This document shows, in pieces, positions 1-10,204 of a DNA stretch of 64,000 nt (positions are counted from its first letter, which is position 1; each line of letters opens with the position of its first letter). This stretch comes from Allomyces macrogynus ATCC 38327 (taxonomy: Eukaryota; Blastocladiomycota; Blastocladiomycetes; Blastocladiales; Blastocladiaceae): positions 336,505-400,504 of the forward strand of contig GG745359.1 in the NCBI GenBank assembly GCA_000151295.1. Direction: 5' to 3'. Made by a program: the position numbers and the translations under genes. The notes beneath the pieces are model-generated. The model saw nothing but the letters and a program-made list of their open reading frames with translations, was not told where the DNA came from and made no database searches.

Positions 1-1057
1 AAAAAACATAAAAAAAAAGTAACACACAGTGTACCCCGCTCTTCATTTCGCGAGTATCCGCCACACGAGGCGCTATCAAAGCCACGGATATCCCCGCCAC
101 GATTGATCGCGCCGTCATACTTCGTCGTCGGACGGCGGGCCGGAGACTTCCGACGACGCCCGGCGCAAACTCGATCGCTGGGTGAAACGTCCCGTAAGGC
201 GACATGAGCGAGGTCATTGAGAGCGTCATCGACTGGTCCGACGACATTTTGTGCAACCACGGCGGCGAAATCGCGTTCCCCGCGCCGCGGGCATTGGGCG
301 GGAGACCCGGCGTCTGCAAGTTGGGCGGGGCCCAGTTGATCTTGGGCGGTCCGGGCGGGGCGGGCGCGACGGGCGACGGGATCGCCATGTTGCGCTGTGC
401 GTACTGCTGCTGCGCCGCGTACGCGGCCTGCTGCGCTGCTTGCTGCTGCTGCTGCTGCTGCTGCTTGATAGGCGGAATCGCGACGCCCGGGCGCTTGTGC
501 ATGCGCACGCGCAGACTCCCGCCGTTACTGCTCGCCGTCGACCGCACACTCCCGTTGCGTAACGACCCGGTCGATGGGACGGTCGACTGCGCAAACACGG
601 CCGTGTGCCGGCGCGCATTGGTCACGCCCGCGGGCGGAACGAGCACGCGCGCGCCGTTCGGCACGCCGTTCGGCGGCGGGCGAACGAGCCGCGGCGGGAT
701 AATGATCTGCTGCTGTTGCTGCAGAGGAACATGCTGGTGATGGTGGTGCGGGTGGTGGTACTGCGGCACGGTTGCTGGCGCGGGAGCCGGCACGGACGGC
801 GGCGGCGTGGGGGCCGAGGGGGGCGACGTCTTGTTGCGTCCGATGCGCGACTTAAGTCGCGCCATGGCCGACTTCTTGGGCGACTTGGCGGGTTTCCCGT
901 TCGAGGTCAGCGACGACGACGGCGTGCCGGCGAGCGGGGCCAGGTGTGCCGGAGCCGGCGGTGGGGCCGGTTGCAGGATGCGCGGCGACGCGTAGACGGA
1001 CGAGCTGGTCGCGCGCGCGGGCGCCGGCGCCGGCGCGGATTGGCGGCGGCCGAGCAT
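1..1057 (-). CDS. Low-complexity Q/P/A/H-rich protein, 3' end off the left edge
   Basis: An open minus-strand frame runs from an ATG at 1057 to the left edge without a stop; upstream of that ATG the frame closes at 1142-1144. About 350 residues are visible. They begin MLGRRQSAP, then Ala/Pro-rich sequence, a basic stretch (MARLKSRIGRNK), a His cluster (HHPHHHHQH), two Gln runs (near 715 and 440-466) and Pro-rich sequence (PGPPKINWAPPN). No catalytic domain or membrane segment is visible. Third positions are strongly GC, as in neighbouring genes, which supports coding. It could be a regulatory or scaffold protein; I do not recognise the family. An upstream intron is possible because the 5' flank also contains a CAG/CAC repeat. 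Confidence 0.6.
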   Translation of the reverse strand, partial: MLGRRQSAPAPAPARATSSSVYASPRILQPAPPPAPAHLAPLAGTPSSSLTSNGKPAKSPKKSAMARLKSRIGRNKTSPPSAPTPPPSVPAPAPATVPQYHHPHHHHQHVPLQQQQQIIIPPRLVRPPPNGVPNGARVLVPPAGVTNARRHTAVFAQSTVPSTGSLRNGSVRSTASSNGGSLRVRMHKRPGVAIPPIKQQQQQQQQAAQQAAYAAQQQYAQRNMAIPSPVAPAPPGPPKINWAPPNLQTPGLPPNARGAGNAISPPWLHKMSSDQSMTLSMTSLMSPYGTFHPAIEFAPGVVGSLRPAVRRRSMTARSIVAGISVALIAPRVADTREMKSGVHCVLLFFYVF

Positions 1058-2207
1058 GGTCGTCGTGCAGGATCGGCTGGGGGTTGGAGATCTGGAGACG
1101 GAGGATGGGAACGATGCGCGCAATGTCAGTGACCGTCCGATTCAGGCGCGTGCTGCACGACCCACACCACTCCGTTGGCACAGCGCGACACGACATAACA
1201 CGACAACATGCCTGTGCTAAGCAATCACGCACGCGCGCGGGTCGATCGATCGAGCAAGCGCGCCAGTCGGAAGCCGTTGATGAGCTGCTGCGAGTCGGAG
1301 AGCGGGGGACGACGGGCGCGGTCGGCCGAGAAGATGATGCAGGACGGCAACCGCGTCGACTCGTCCGGCACACACGCGTCGTCGTCGTCGTGGACGCGGG
1401 TCTCGCGACGTGGCTCACGCGCCGGGGCGTGGTCTGTGGGAGCGGCGCGGCGCGGGCGCGGCTGGTGCCCAAGTCCCGGCAGCGCTGCCAACCACGTATG
1501 CTGTGCTGTTTGCTGGTGCTGCTCGTCGTGAACGTCGAGCCGGGCCTTTTGCTGTTGGTGGTGGTGGTGGTGGTGCTGCTGCTGCTGCTGCTGCTGCTGT
1601 GCTGTCTTGACCACGACGAGAGCGGCGCTTTCGAGCGCGAGAGAGGGGAGAGTGCTGCAGGGCGGCCGCGCACCGCACAACGCTGCGGCAGCCGGCAACC
1701 GCACCAAGGACTGACTGCGTTTGCATTCGCTGTCTCGGGCTTCCTTCCTTCGCTCTCCTGCGGCCGGCCGGGGTGGAGGTCGACGGCTGTGCGTTCGGCT
1801 CGCTGCGTGAGAACCGCTGGCAACGCGGCTTGCCGAGACGAGCAACTCTTGCCGAAACTGGCGACTCAGCGCGGTCACCTGCTCGACGCCGCGTCGCATG
1901 CGCATGTCACGCCTCTGTCTCCCGTGCGTCTCGCAGCTGCTCAAATACCATTATTCATCCGGACATGTACAGATATCAGCGCATCCGATCCTCTTCCTCG
2001 CTCACGTGCACAGCAGATCACCGCCCACCGCAGGCATGTCGCCGGCCTTGACCGGCACCGCGACGGCGACGACGACGACGAGCTCGACCAGCAACCGCGG
2101 ACTGCAAACGACCACCCGCACGCGCACGCGCCCGACACACCACGCGCCCGACACACCACGCGCCCAAATCGCCGATACTGCACCGAACCACAACCCAGCA
2201 CAACAAC
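1058..2207. other. Intergenic region with a CAG/CAC-type trinucleotide tract
   Basis: Divergent upstream region between the Q/P-rich minus gene and prefoldin. At about 1549-1603 the plus strand carries a (GGT)n-(GCT)n tract that would read as Gln8-His6-Gln3 on the minus strand, inside an open frame (1225-1944) that has no convincing ATG. It may be 5' untranslated sequence or an unrecognised first exon of the minus gene. A GAC/CAC-rich stretch lies at 2060-2170. No other gene is supported. Confidence 0.4.
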
Positions 2208-3183
2208 ATGGCCAGCATCGAGTCCAATCCGCGCGGTATCCCCAAGGCGCCCTTCATTGTAAATATCGAATCGCGTTCCCAGCCCTTCACGTTGTCGGCC
2301 GACAGCGCGCTCACCCCGGTCACGCATCCGCTCATCAACACGGCCACGCTGACACGCCGTCGCGGGAACGCGCGCCGCCATGCATCAAATAGGAAAAAGT
2401 CGAAGACTATATTTCCGGATCCACCGAGGAAACGCTGCAAAAGTTTCAGGAGACCATCAGGTACCGACCGGCCGCATCTGCGCTGTCGCCGTGAGCCCAA
2501 GTCGAGACGAGATGCTGACCCGCACCGTAATCCCCCGATAGCAAGTACAAGTTCATGGAAAACAGCCTACTCGGCCGCCAAAAGTCGCTCAACTCTAAGC
2601 TGCCCGAAATCAAAAAGACGCTGCAAATGGTCGAACTGCTGATCGCGCAAAACGTGCGTGGTCTCCTCCCCTCGCTGCTAGCTGCACCCGCGCGATCTCT
2701 GACCGCTCCTCCCACATCAGGAAGCTGGCACCGCCCTCGAAACCGACTACGAACTCTCCGACACGCTGTTCGCGTCAGCCAAGATCGAAGCCGCCAAGAC
2801 CGTCTACCTGTGGCTTGGCGTACGCAGCACCCATTCTGTCATTCGCGTTGTCGGCAACCCGCGTTGACTGATTCGACGGCACCCTAGGCTAACGTCATGC
2901 TCGAGTACCCGATTGAAGAGGCGCGGTCGCTGCTCGCGACCAAGCTCAACCAGGCCACGATCTCGCTGTCACAGGTCGAAGAGGACCTCGAGTTCCTGCG
3001 CGACCAGGTCACGACCATGGAGGTCAGTACGTATCGCGCGATGGCTTCGATTTGCGCGATGGCTTCGATTTGCGCGACGGACGTTGTCATTGACGCATGA
3101 ATCAACGTTCGACAGACATGGCGCGCGTCTACAACTGGGACGTCAAGCAGCGCAAGAAACAGGGCGTGGCCAGCAAGGCATAA
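2208..3183 (+). CDS. PAC10: Prefoldin subunit 3 (VBP1/PAC10), six exons
   Basis: Alpha-type subunit of the hexameric cytosolic prefoldin chaperone, which hands nascent actin and tubulin to the CCT chaperonin. Proposed exons: 2208-2258, 2393-2460, 2542-2653, 2721-2819, 2888-3026, 3116-3183, giving 178 aa, close to the family length. Recognition rests on conserved family stretches: KYKFMEN and LPEIKKTLQMV in the first coiled-coil arm, VYLWLGANVMLEY at the beta-hairpin, and [27 protein letters not shown] in pieces across the last junction. The final donor GTACGT (3027) is fixed by this conserved join. All junctions keep frame. Alternative identity is unlikely. Confidence 0.96.
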
Positions 3184-3935
3184 CCGAAACCGTTTTACCG
3201 TCAGAGCGACTTTTGTGTCTTGTGATATATGCCCCACGCTTTTGGTTCTTTTTGCGTCGCCTGGGTCGTGAATGAGTGACGTGGGTTCAAGAACTCGAGT
3301 CAAACACACCCAAGAACTCGAGTCAAACACACCAACCAGTCCATCAAACGAACAGAACGCAGCACGGGAGCAGTGTTTTGACCACTGCACCACCCTGATC
3401 TGCCTCCACACCTGTCTCTTCCCGCCATACTTATCAATTTCTCCACAACCAGCCATTAACCACCTGCATGCCGTCAACCAGCAACCCCACCACGACCACC
3501 AGCGCGCCCACCGCGACGTCCAAACGCATGCCCACGACCACTGCCGCTGACGACCTCGACGTTTGTGTCTTGTGATCTATGCCCCACACGTTTGGCTCGA
3601 CTCTTAGACTGTTTCTGGTCGCCATTGCGATTCATCTTCTTATCGACAGTTCGGCGGCAGCAATGACGGGACTGCAGGTCAGCCGCGCAACAGATCGATG
3701 TGTTCGGGTCAATCGCGTGGTTCCGATCAACACGCGCCCAGGGACGCCATCCAAAACAAAAAGAAACGAACCATGGGAGGAGGGAGTCGGCGCGTCGTGT
3801 GCCCCCTTCGTACATTTTTTCGCGCGTCCCGTTTCGCTGAACGGACAGCCCCGCCATCGTGTCACGCAGACGTGCGCTTCATACGCATTTGCTCCTCTGT
3901 CTCTCTCCCGAGACTCCCCGCGACCTCCAGCCAAG
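3184..3935. other. Intergenic region with duplicated trailer and a short tandem repeat
   Basis: Contains a 23-nt unit (AAGAACTCGAGTCAAACAC core) twice in tandem at 3288-3333. A copy of the prefoldin 3' trailer (3213-3248, TTTGTGTCTTGTGATATATG) recurs at 3562-3598 with few mismatches. A 33-codon Thr-rich ORF at 3468-3569 ends inside the second copy. No convincing gene. Confidence 0.5.
3288..3333. repeat. 23-nt direct tandem repeat, two copies
   Basis: Two adjacent, essentially identical 23-nt units (3288-3310 and 3311-3333), each containing CTCGAG and CAAACACACC. Seen directly in sequence; function unknown. Confidence 0.85.
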
Positions 3936-5274
3936 ATGTTATCGACCACCAAGCCTGCCGCGGTGGCCACCGCGGAGCCCGTCGCGCCCTCGACCAAGCC
4001 CGCCCCCTGCCGATGATCTCGCCAACGTGCCCGAATACACGACGATCCCGGTCCTCGACGTTTCCGTCGCTGCGCCCGCCGCAGCCTACACCGAGCCCGG
4101 CCCGCGCGGCGACGCTCTGCGCGCCTTGGCCGACCAGATGAGCGCGGCCTGCACGCAGTCGGGCTTTTTCCTGATCAAGAACCACGGCGTGCCCGACGCG
4201 CAGATCGCCGACATGGTCGTGCAGTGCCGCCGCCTGTTTGCGCTGTCGAAGGCGGAAATGGACGCGCTGCGGTCTGGGCATAACTGCGGGTACTTTGCGA
4301 TTGGCGAGGTAGGTCCGTGTTGCGTCACATTCAAGATCTTCATGCTGGCGCTGATGCTCTGGGGATGGATGGATGGATTCAGGAGAACCTCAACCCCGAA
4401 GTGCAAGTCAACGGCGGCGACTTCAAGGAAGGCATGGATCTCGGCGCCGACGTGGCCGGCCAGAAACCGGGCGAGATGTTTCGCGGGACGACGCCGTACC
4501 CGACCGACGCGCAAGTGCCCGGATTCCGTGCGACGTGCGGGGCCTACTTTGACGTGATGTCCAAGCTGGGCCGCGCCGTGATGCGTGTCTTGGCTGTGGC
4601 CATGGGCCAGGTACGCTGTTTTGCTACTGTTGGATCGAGGACGCGGTGACGAAATCTGCCACTTTCTTGTCGTCCGCCGACTTTTTCGACCGAGTCTTGA
4701 CGCGCCCGATGACCCAACTGCGCCTCCTGCGGTACCCGCAGCCCCGCCTGGCATGACCGAATCCCGTCTCTCCTGCGCGGCACACACGGACTATGGCGGG
4801 ATCACGCTCCTCGCCGTCGACTCGCCCGGACTCCAAGTTCTTGTTCCCAACTCCACCACCTCCACCTTCACCTCCACCTCCATCGACCTCGTCGCGCACC
4901 CGACCTCCCGTGCACACGCGTCCATCCACGGCGGGACCTGGATACGCGTGCCCGTCTTTCCCGGGACGTTGGTCGTGAACATCGCCGACATGATCGCGCG
5001 GTACACGAACCGCACGTTCCATTCGACGCTGCACCGCGTCGTGCATGCCGGGGTGAACCAGGACCGGTACAGCATTCCGTTCTTTTTCGATATGGATGCG
5101 GATGTGGTCGTGCGGGTGTTGCCAGAGTTTATGCCCGGTGGCAAGTTGGCGAATCCGGAGGTGCAGGAGGTGTATTTCCCGGGCCCGATCGTGTTCGAGG
5201 AGCACCTGCAGAACATGTATAACTCGACGTACGGCGCGGGGAAAGGGAGGTCGCAACGTCGTGAGTTGGAGTGA
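3936..5274 (+). pseudogene. Broken 2-oxoglutarate/Fe(II) oxygenase (isopenicillin N synthase-like), paralogue of the gene at 14362
   Basis: Paralogue of the intact gene at 14362-15757, with the same exon plan. ATG 3936 starts a Thr/Ala-rich leader, but the frame is lost at about 4003-4012 (CGCCCCCTGCCGATG): the DIOX_N part (YTEPGPRGDALRALADQM, SGFFLIKNHGVPD) is in another frame. Exon 2 (4383-4610) is intact between introns 4309-4382 and 4611 onward. The next acceptor, a clean CAG in the paralogue, has no AG here (TTCTTGTCG before TCCGCCGACTTT, near 4670). The frame shifts again near 4739-4745. The catalytic C-terminal part from about 4741 is open to 5274 and keeps HTDYG, HRVVH and DRYS. Three separate lesions suggest a decaying gene; sequencing errors could explain the two frameshifts but not the acceptor as easily. 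Confidence 0.7.
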
Positions 5275-6084
5275 GTTGGAGCGGCCAAGGGGAGGGAGGG
5301 AAGAGCGGGCGGTGAGCGCTCGGCGGGATGGGAATGGGTGGAGATTTCATCAATGGGGCGGATTCGTCACGGTCTTATTCCACGATGATTTTGGATCGCT
5401 TGGATCGTGAGCTCGCAGGTTCTGCGGGGAGGTCGCGCGTCGCGGCGGTAGTCGTAGCTCTCTGGTTGCTGGTCACAGGATGCATCATAGGTAGCGAAGC
5501 GAATCAACAACGCCGACGCAGACCGACGGACGGAACAAAAGCGTGCGGTCATTTACGACGCAGGCGTTCCCGCCTCCCGAACACTCACCCACCCTCGCCC
5601 CACGCCATGGCCGTGCATGCGCTCAGGGCCGAACGGTGCGGCGGCGTGCACTTCCTGCAGGGCAGGTCAGGTTATGTGGGGGACGCGAGTCTGGAATCTC
5701 GGGTGCCTTGATGACAAGGCGAGCGGCACGCGCTTTGGCTTACAGGTGGGCGGCGGAGGCACGCGCGACGGTCTAGGCCGCTTCCGGCGCGCGAGGTAGC
5801 GGCCAAGGGCGGGCCCGAATGGGGGGCTGCCCGAATGAACGAGAGCCCGTCCCAGTCCACGCCTGGAGGACAACAAGCGTCCTGGCGCCATCATGTGACG
5901 TGATAAATTGCAAGATCGGCCTCCTTGATCCGAGGCGGTTCGACAGCAGTAGCGATCTCATCGGCTCCCTCCAGCATATACTGGCCAATCCTCCAGCATT
6001 GCTCGGCTCATCGTCGCCGCTCCTCGTTCTCTCGCCGTCAACTCATCAGCTCGCGACTTGCACAATCCACCACGGCCAACGGCC
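5275..6084. other. Intergenic, no gene recognised
   Basis: About 0.8 kb between the broken oxygenase and the PSI-domain gene. Short overlapping open frames exist on both strands, but none shows a domain, signal peptide or consistent codon use. Confidence 0.5.
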
Positions 6085-6819
6085 ATGTCGATAATTCAGC
6101 AAATTCCAGTAACTCGTCGCCGCGCCGCCATGGCGCCGTTCCTCACGACGCTGCTGCTCGCCGCGGCCACCACGATAACCAGCTTATATGCGCAAGCCGC
6201 ATCGACGGCACCGGCACCGACATTTACCCAGGGACCGCCGCCACCAAGCCTCCCGACTCCCGGGCCCAGCATGACGGTCGTGTGCAGCACGCTCACCGGG
6301 TTGCAGTGCGGCCTCTGTGTGCGTAACTTGAATGCCGATTGTAGGTATCCGCTGTCGAGCAGATTCACTGACGCAGTGTCCCTGGCGGGCTCGATGATGA
6401 ATGCAGGTCTCGATGGACGGGTGCGGATGGTGCGCGTCGACGTCGCAATGTGTGCCGGCGACCGTGTGGGGCGCCGCGAATTCCGGCGTCTGCCCGCAGG
6501 GCGGGTTCCAGTACAAGACGTGCGTCGGTACGTCTTTGTTGGTTTTTGGATTGCTCCGTTTAGACTGCAATATGGGCACTGACAGAGTCCCGCTTGCTCG
6601 ATAGTCAACCTCGAAACCGCCTGGATCGTCGTCATCGCCATTGTCGTCCTTCTCGCCGTCGCCGTGCCCGCAGGCGCGATTCTCTGGCGCCGTCGGTTGC
6701 GCCAGCGGATGCGGCTCGACCGGACCGAGGCAGAGCGTAACCTGACGCAGCTCGCGGCACAGCTGAAGCACAAGTACTCGACCAAGAAGCGCGGGAACTG
6801 GTTGCCACTTGTTGGGTGA
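6085..6819 (+). CDS. Single-pass membrane protein with PSI domain, PTTG1IP-like
   Basis: Three exons: 6085 (or 6130)-6318, 6407-6527, 6605-6819; about 188 aa from ATG 6085, 173 aa from ATG 6130. The second ATG gives a cleaner signal peptide (MAPFLTTLLLAAATTIT). The ectodomain has a Pro-rich stretch and then a cysteine pattern typical of a PSI (plexin-semaphorin-integrin) module: VVCSTLTGLQCGLC joined to VSMDGCGWCASTSQCV and ending GVCPQGGFQYKTC. The donor GTGCGT at 6319 is chosen because it restores this pattern and the frame. A membrane helix (AWIVVIAIVVLLAVAVPAGA) is followed by a basic, predicted helical cytosolic tail. The order signal-PSI-TM-basic helix matches PTTG1IP; that specific assignment is inference. 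Confidence 0.75.
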
Positions 6820-7162
6820 TCGCGCGTGCGTCGGGAACGAGGTTATTTGTCGTTGAAGCGTTGTTGACGCGGTGTTGTTGCTTGTTGCTGATACCAAGAC
6901 GTCGGTTTGGAGTGGTGTATTTGTTTATTCCGCGGAAGGCAGGGAAATGGAGTCCGTTTGTCGGTTTGCGTGTCTCTCCCTCTCGAAGCCGTTTCTTTCA
7001 CTACAATGCGTTCCGAGTTCGCTACCTACCTATCCGCCGTCTCATCACGTCCCGTGCAACATCGTCCCGTCCTCAACATCCCCATCGTCGCTCTGTTCTT
7101 CCTCGTCGTCGCTGCTCCCGTCGCTCCCTGACCCCGGCCCATCCGCTTGCGCCGCCAGCAGC
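6820..7162. other. Convergent intergenic spacer
   Basis: Holds the 3' ends of the PSI-domain gene (+) and the small membrane protein (-). GT-rich on the plus strand at 6830-6900. No further gene seen. Confidence 0.5.
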
Positions 7163-7735
7163 TCACCATCGCGCCGCGGTCCACTTTGTCCACCCTTCTC
7201 CGATCCGCCCTTTTCCCGTATAGTCGTTGTACCGGAACAGCCACGGCGAGACGGGTACACGCATCGCGGGTTCGGTGGTGTCGGGCGAGAGTGCGGAACC
7301 GGCGCGCGAAGCGGCGGGGCCGGATGGGACGGGTGATTGGGTTGGTGTGGGCGCGTCCTTGGTGCGTGGATGGGGCGTGGACGTGTCCGGCGGCGGCTGG
7401 TGGTAGACGCGGTGCTATGGACGGTGAGAGGATAGGAAATAGGGTGGAGAGTGTGGAAGAGAAGATTGGTGGAGAAGCACAGAGCGTACCCGTTGCTGCC
7501 TTTGCCGGCGCCGTTTGATCGTGTAGTAGACCTTGAGCGCGAGGAGCGCGACGAGGACGCCGATGATCGCGGCGATATGGCCGGGACCTGGCGCGGGAGG
7601 CCGGTCAGAAACGCCACGAACAACGTGGAGCAGGCCGAGGTGCGTTGTAAATCGCGGGTTGGTCAGGATTTTCCAGGTGTCGAGACGGCGCAGGTGTGTC
7701 GCGAGTTGCAGGTCCCGCGTCGACGACGGTCGCGA
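7163..7735 (-). CDS. Small single-pass membrane protein, 5' end unresolved
   Basis: Two supported exons on the minus strand: 7490-7735 and 7163-7414, separated by a 75-nt intron (donor GTACGC, acceptor TAG). The first encodes a hydrophilic segment (LATHLRRLDTWKILTNPRF), then a clear transmembrane helix (HIAAIIGVLVALLALKVYY) with a following basic stop-transfer patch (KRRRQRQQR). The second encodes a Pro/Thr-rich tail ending in an aromatic, charged stretch (SPWLFRYNDYTGKGR). GC-rich third positions favour this frame. An in-frame stop lies just upstream of 7735, so either a 5' exon is missing (a CAG acceptor sits at 7736-7738) or there is a frame error. Family not recognised. Confidence 0.45.
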
Positions 7736-8023
7736 CTGACATGAGCAGTTGGCCCATCATATCATGGTGCTTGATTCGACGAGGTCTAGTGCTGTTGTTC
7801 AATGATCATTGCGGGTGCTTGGTGGTCGGTTGCATCGTGTTGCTGGAGGGGTCGAAATGATTTGTGATCGTGAGTGAAGGCGAGGCTGCTTGCAGTGTCG
7901 GTGGTGGTGGACACACGTCACTTGACCGCGTCAACACTGATCATTGTCCACCACCACCATGTTTCGACGTTTTCGTTCTTGACGGCGCTTGTAGTCGGCA
8001 CCAACCACGATCCAGCAACCACC

Positions 8024-8038
8024 ATGAGCACCGACAAT

Positions 8039-8078
<40 letters not shown>

Positions 8079-9777
8079 CCTTCGACGACCTCAACCAGAG
8101 GTTCCTGACGTTCCTCTCCAGCAGCGGCGCGACCATCTCGCCCGACTTGGCCATTAAGGACTACTCGACTGAATTTGCCGGCCGCGGCGTCGCCGCCACG
8201 CGCGACCTGCCCGCGGGCGAGATGCTCTTCACGATCCCGCTCGACCTGTGCCTGTCGTACGAGTCGGCGCGCGTGAGCGAATGGGTCCGCGACCACCCGG
8301 CACTCTTCGACAATGGCTGGGCACCCGCGATTCTCGCCGTACTCTACGAATTCGTCAACCGCGACACGTCCAAGTGGAAGGCGTACTTTGGTACGTGATC
8401 ACGGTGCTGGTCTGATTCATACGCGCGGGTGGGTGGGTTCCTGACGACGATTTGCGCTGCAGACATCCTCCCGGAAACGCTCAACACGCCCGTGTTCTGG
8501 ACCGACGCGGAGCTCACGCACCTCGCGGGCACCGACGTCCTGAAACGCGTTGCCAAGGACGAGTCGCAGAGTCTCTTTGAGAACGTTATCCTGCCGGCGT
8601 TGCGCGAGCACGTCAGCGAAACCGACCTCGCGCGATTCACGCCCGACGCTTTCTTCTTCGCGGCCTCGCTGCTCATGGCCTACGGGTTCCACGTGGGCCC
8701 TCTGCACGAACCAGAAATCCCAGACGACGACGAGTCGGATGTGGAGGAAGAGGACCCGTTGCCTGTGCTCGTTCCGCTCGCAGATACGCTGAATGCTGTG
8801 CACCCGGCGTCGGCACACTTGGAGCGCGATGGGGATAACGTGGCGATGACGCTGAGCCGCGATGTGCAGGGTGGCGCGCAGATTTACAACACGTACGGCG
8901 ACCACAGCACCAACGAGTTGCTACGCCGGTACGGGTATGTCGAGTGGGAAAATGAGTTTGATCACGTCTCGATTGATGGGATGGCGGTCGTCGGGCACGT
9001 CATGGACGCGCTCAAGAAGGTCGCGTGGTCCACGAGGATGTCGGCCAAGGATAATGAGAAGGCGTTGGCCAAGCGGGTACGCATTCTGTTGAGTTGGCGA
9101 TCTTTGCTGCGATCCACCAACTGACCCATTTCGGCATTGTGTAGCTCGAATTCCTCGAAGAAATCGAAGTCTTCGAAGACGAATTCGAAGTCTCGGTCGT
9201 GCGCCCCATCCCCGCCGACCTCGTCTTGACCATCAAGCTCCTCCTGCTCGACCCGGACCAGTACAAGGCCGCGAAAAAGGACCCGTCCCTCGTCTTCCCC
9301 TCGCTGTCCAAATTCACCGACGCCGACCCGACCCAGCCCATCGAAAACGCCGTAATTTACTTGACCAAGACCGAAGGCGCCGTCCTGCGCGCGGCCGTCA
9401 CAGCACGGCTCGCCGAGTACCTGGAGACGCCCATCGCTACCGAGTACTTGGCCGCGATAGAGGCCAGTACCGACTTGACGGCGTACCTGGCGCGCGTCGT
9501 GCCGGCCATGGGGAACGTGCGTGTCGCCTATGCGTATGTTGTGCGGTTCCGCGAACAGAAGCTGTTGCGGCAGTTGCTGGCGGCGTTCGATGCGGCCGAG
9601 GAGTTGGCAACGTGGAAGGACGCCAAGGCGCATGCCAAGACCGTGCAGGAGACGGAGACTACGGGGGCGCGGGTCGCGATTGTGAACCAGGCGTACACGT
9701 TGACGCCGGCCAAGCGTGCGGCGTCGGGTGCGGCGTCGGGGTCGGGCAAGAAGGAGAAGAAGGCCAAGCAAAAGTAG
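8024..9777 (+). CDS. RKM4: SET-domain protein lysine methyltransferase, SETD6/RKM4-like
   Basis: Exons 8024-8390, 8463-9076 and 9145-9777; 537 aa. Members of this family methylate ribosomal or nuclear proteins. After a poly-Ser run encoded by (AGC)n at 8043-8078, the split SET domain starts with GRGVAATRDLPAGEMLF and has the family insert with LPETLNTPVFWTDAEL, the core AFFFAASLLMAYGF, and the SAM/lysine-channel motifs NTYGDHSTNELLRRYGY. A Rubisco LSMT-type helical substrate-binding region follows, then a Lys-rich tail (KKEKKAKQK), a possible nuclear signal. Both introns use GTACGT/GTACGC donors. The SETD6/RKM4 label rests on the FW..EL and NTYG blocks; other RKM/SETD3-group members are the alternative. 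Confidence 0.88.
8043..8078 (+). repeat. (AGC)n microsatellite encoding poly-Ser
   Basis: About twelve AGC codons in a row near the N-terminus of the SET-domain gene. Likely length-variable; in frame so variation need not break the protein. Confidence 0.9.
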
Positions 9778-10204
9778 ATTGTGGTTGAACATTGAGCAGA
9801 GGATTTCTTGTCGTGTGCATCTTTGAAATTTGACCGGCTTGTGATCTTGGCCAACAACACCTGTGCCCGATCTCGTGGTCATTTTTTGTTGTTCCGGCTT
9901 GATTTGCTTGAGCAAAAGTCATGACTGTGCGTTTCAAGTTTCTCTCCGGCTGTTTGTTTCGAGCCCAATACGCACATCATGCCGCGGGTCGACACAGGAC
10001 TTGGGGCACCAGAAGTGCCTGCAATCCTTTCTCCCGAAGAACCACGACGACCACTGGACGACCACGACGATCTTGACACCAGCACGTGCGCTGATCAGCA
10101 CGAACCCGGTGGAGAACACTCGATAGACTGGCCGGCGCGGCCGTAGACGACTTGTTCCCGCCCGAGCTTCTACGATAGACGAGCACCGACAAATACCAAT
10201 CACT
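9778..10204. other. Intergenic, possible small ORF or upstream leader
   Basis: Between the SET gene and the subtilase. A 55-codon ATG ORF at 9979-10146 (begins MPRVDTGLGAPEVP, acidic middle, ends SIDWPARP) has GC-rich third positions and stops 58 nt before the subtilase ATG. It may be a small protein, an upstream ORF in the leader, or chance. Confidence 0.3.

Noticed and set aside
946..2262. 438-codon plus-strand open frame
   Set aside because: Arg/Ser-rich text with no domain, crossing the prefoldin start and antisense to the Q/P-rich gene; typical GC-rich shadow.
4611..4639. A 29-nt intron (GT...AG) that would rescue the broken oxygenase
   Set aside because: Far shorter than every other intron here, and the downstream frame still ends at a stop near 4755.
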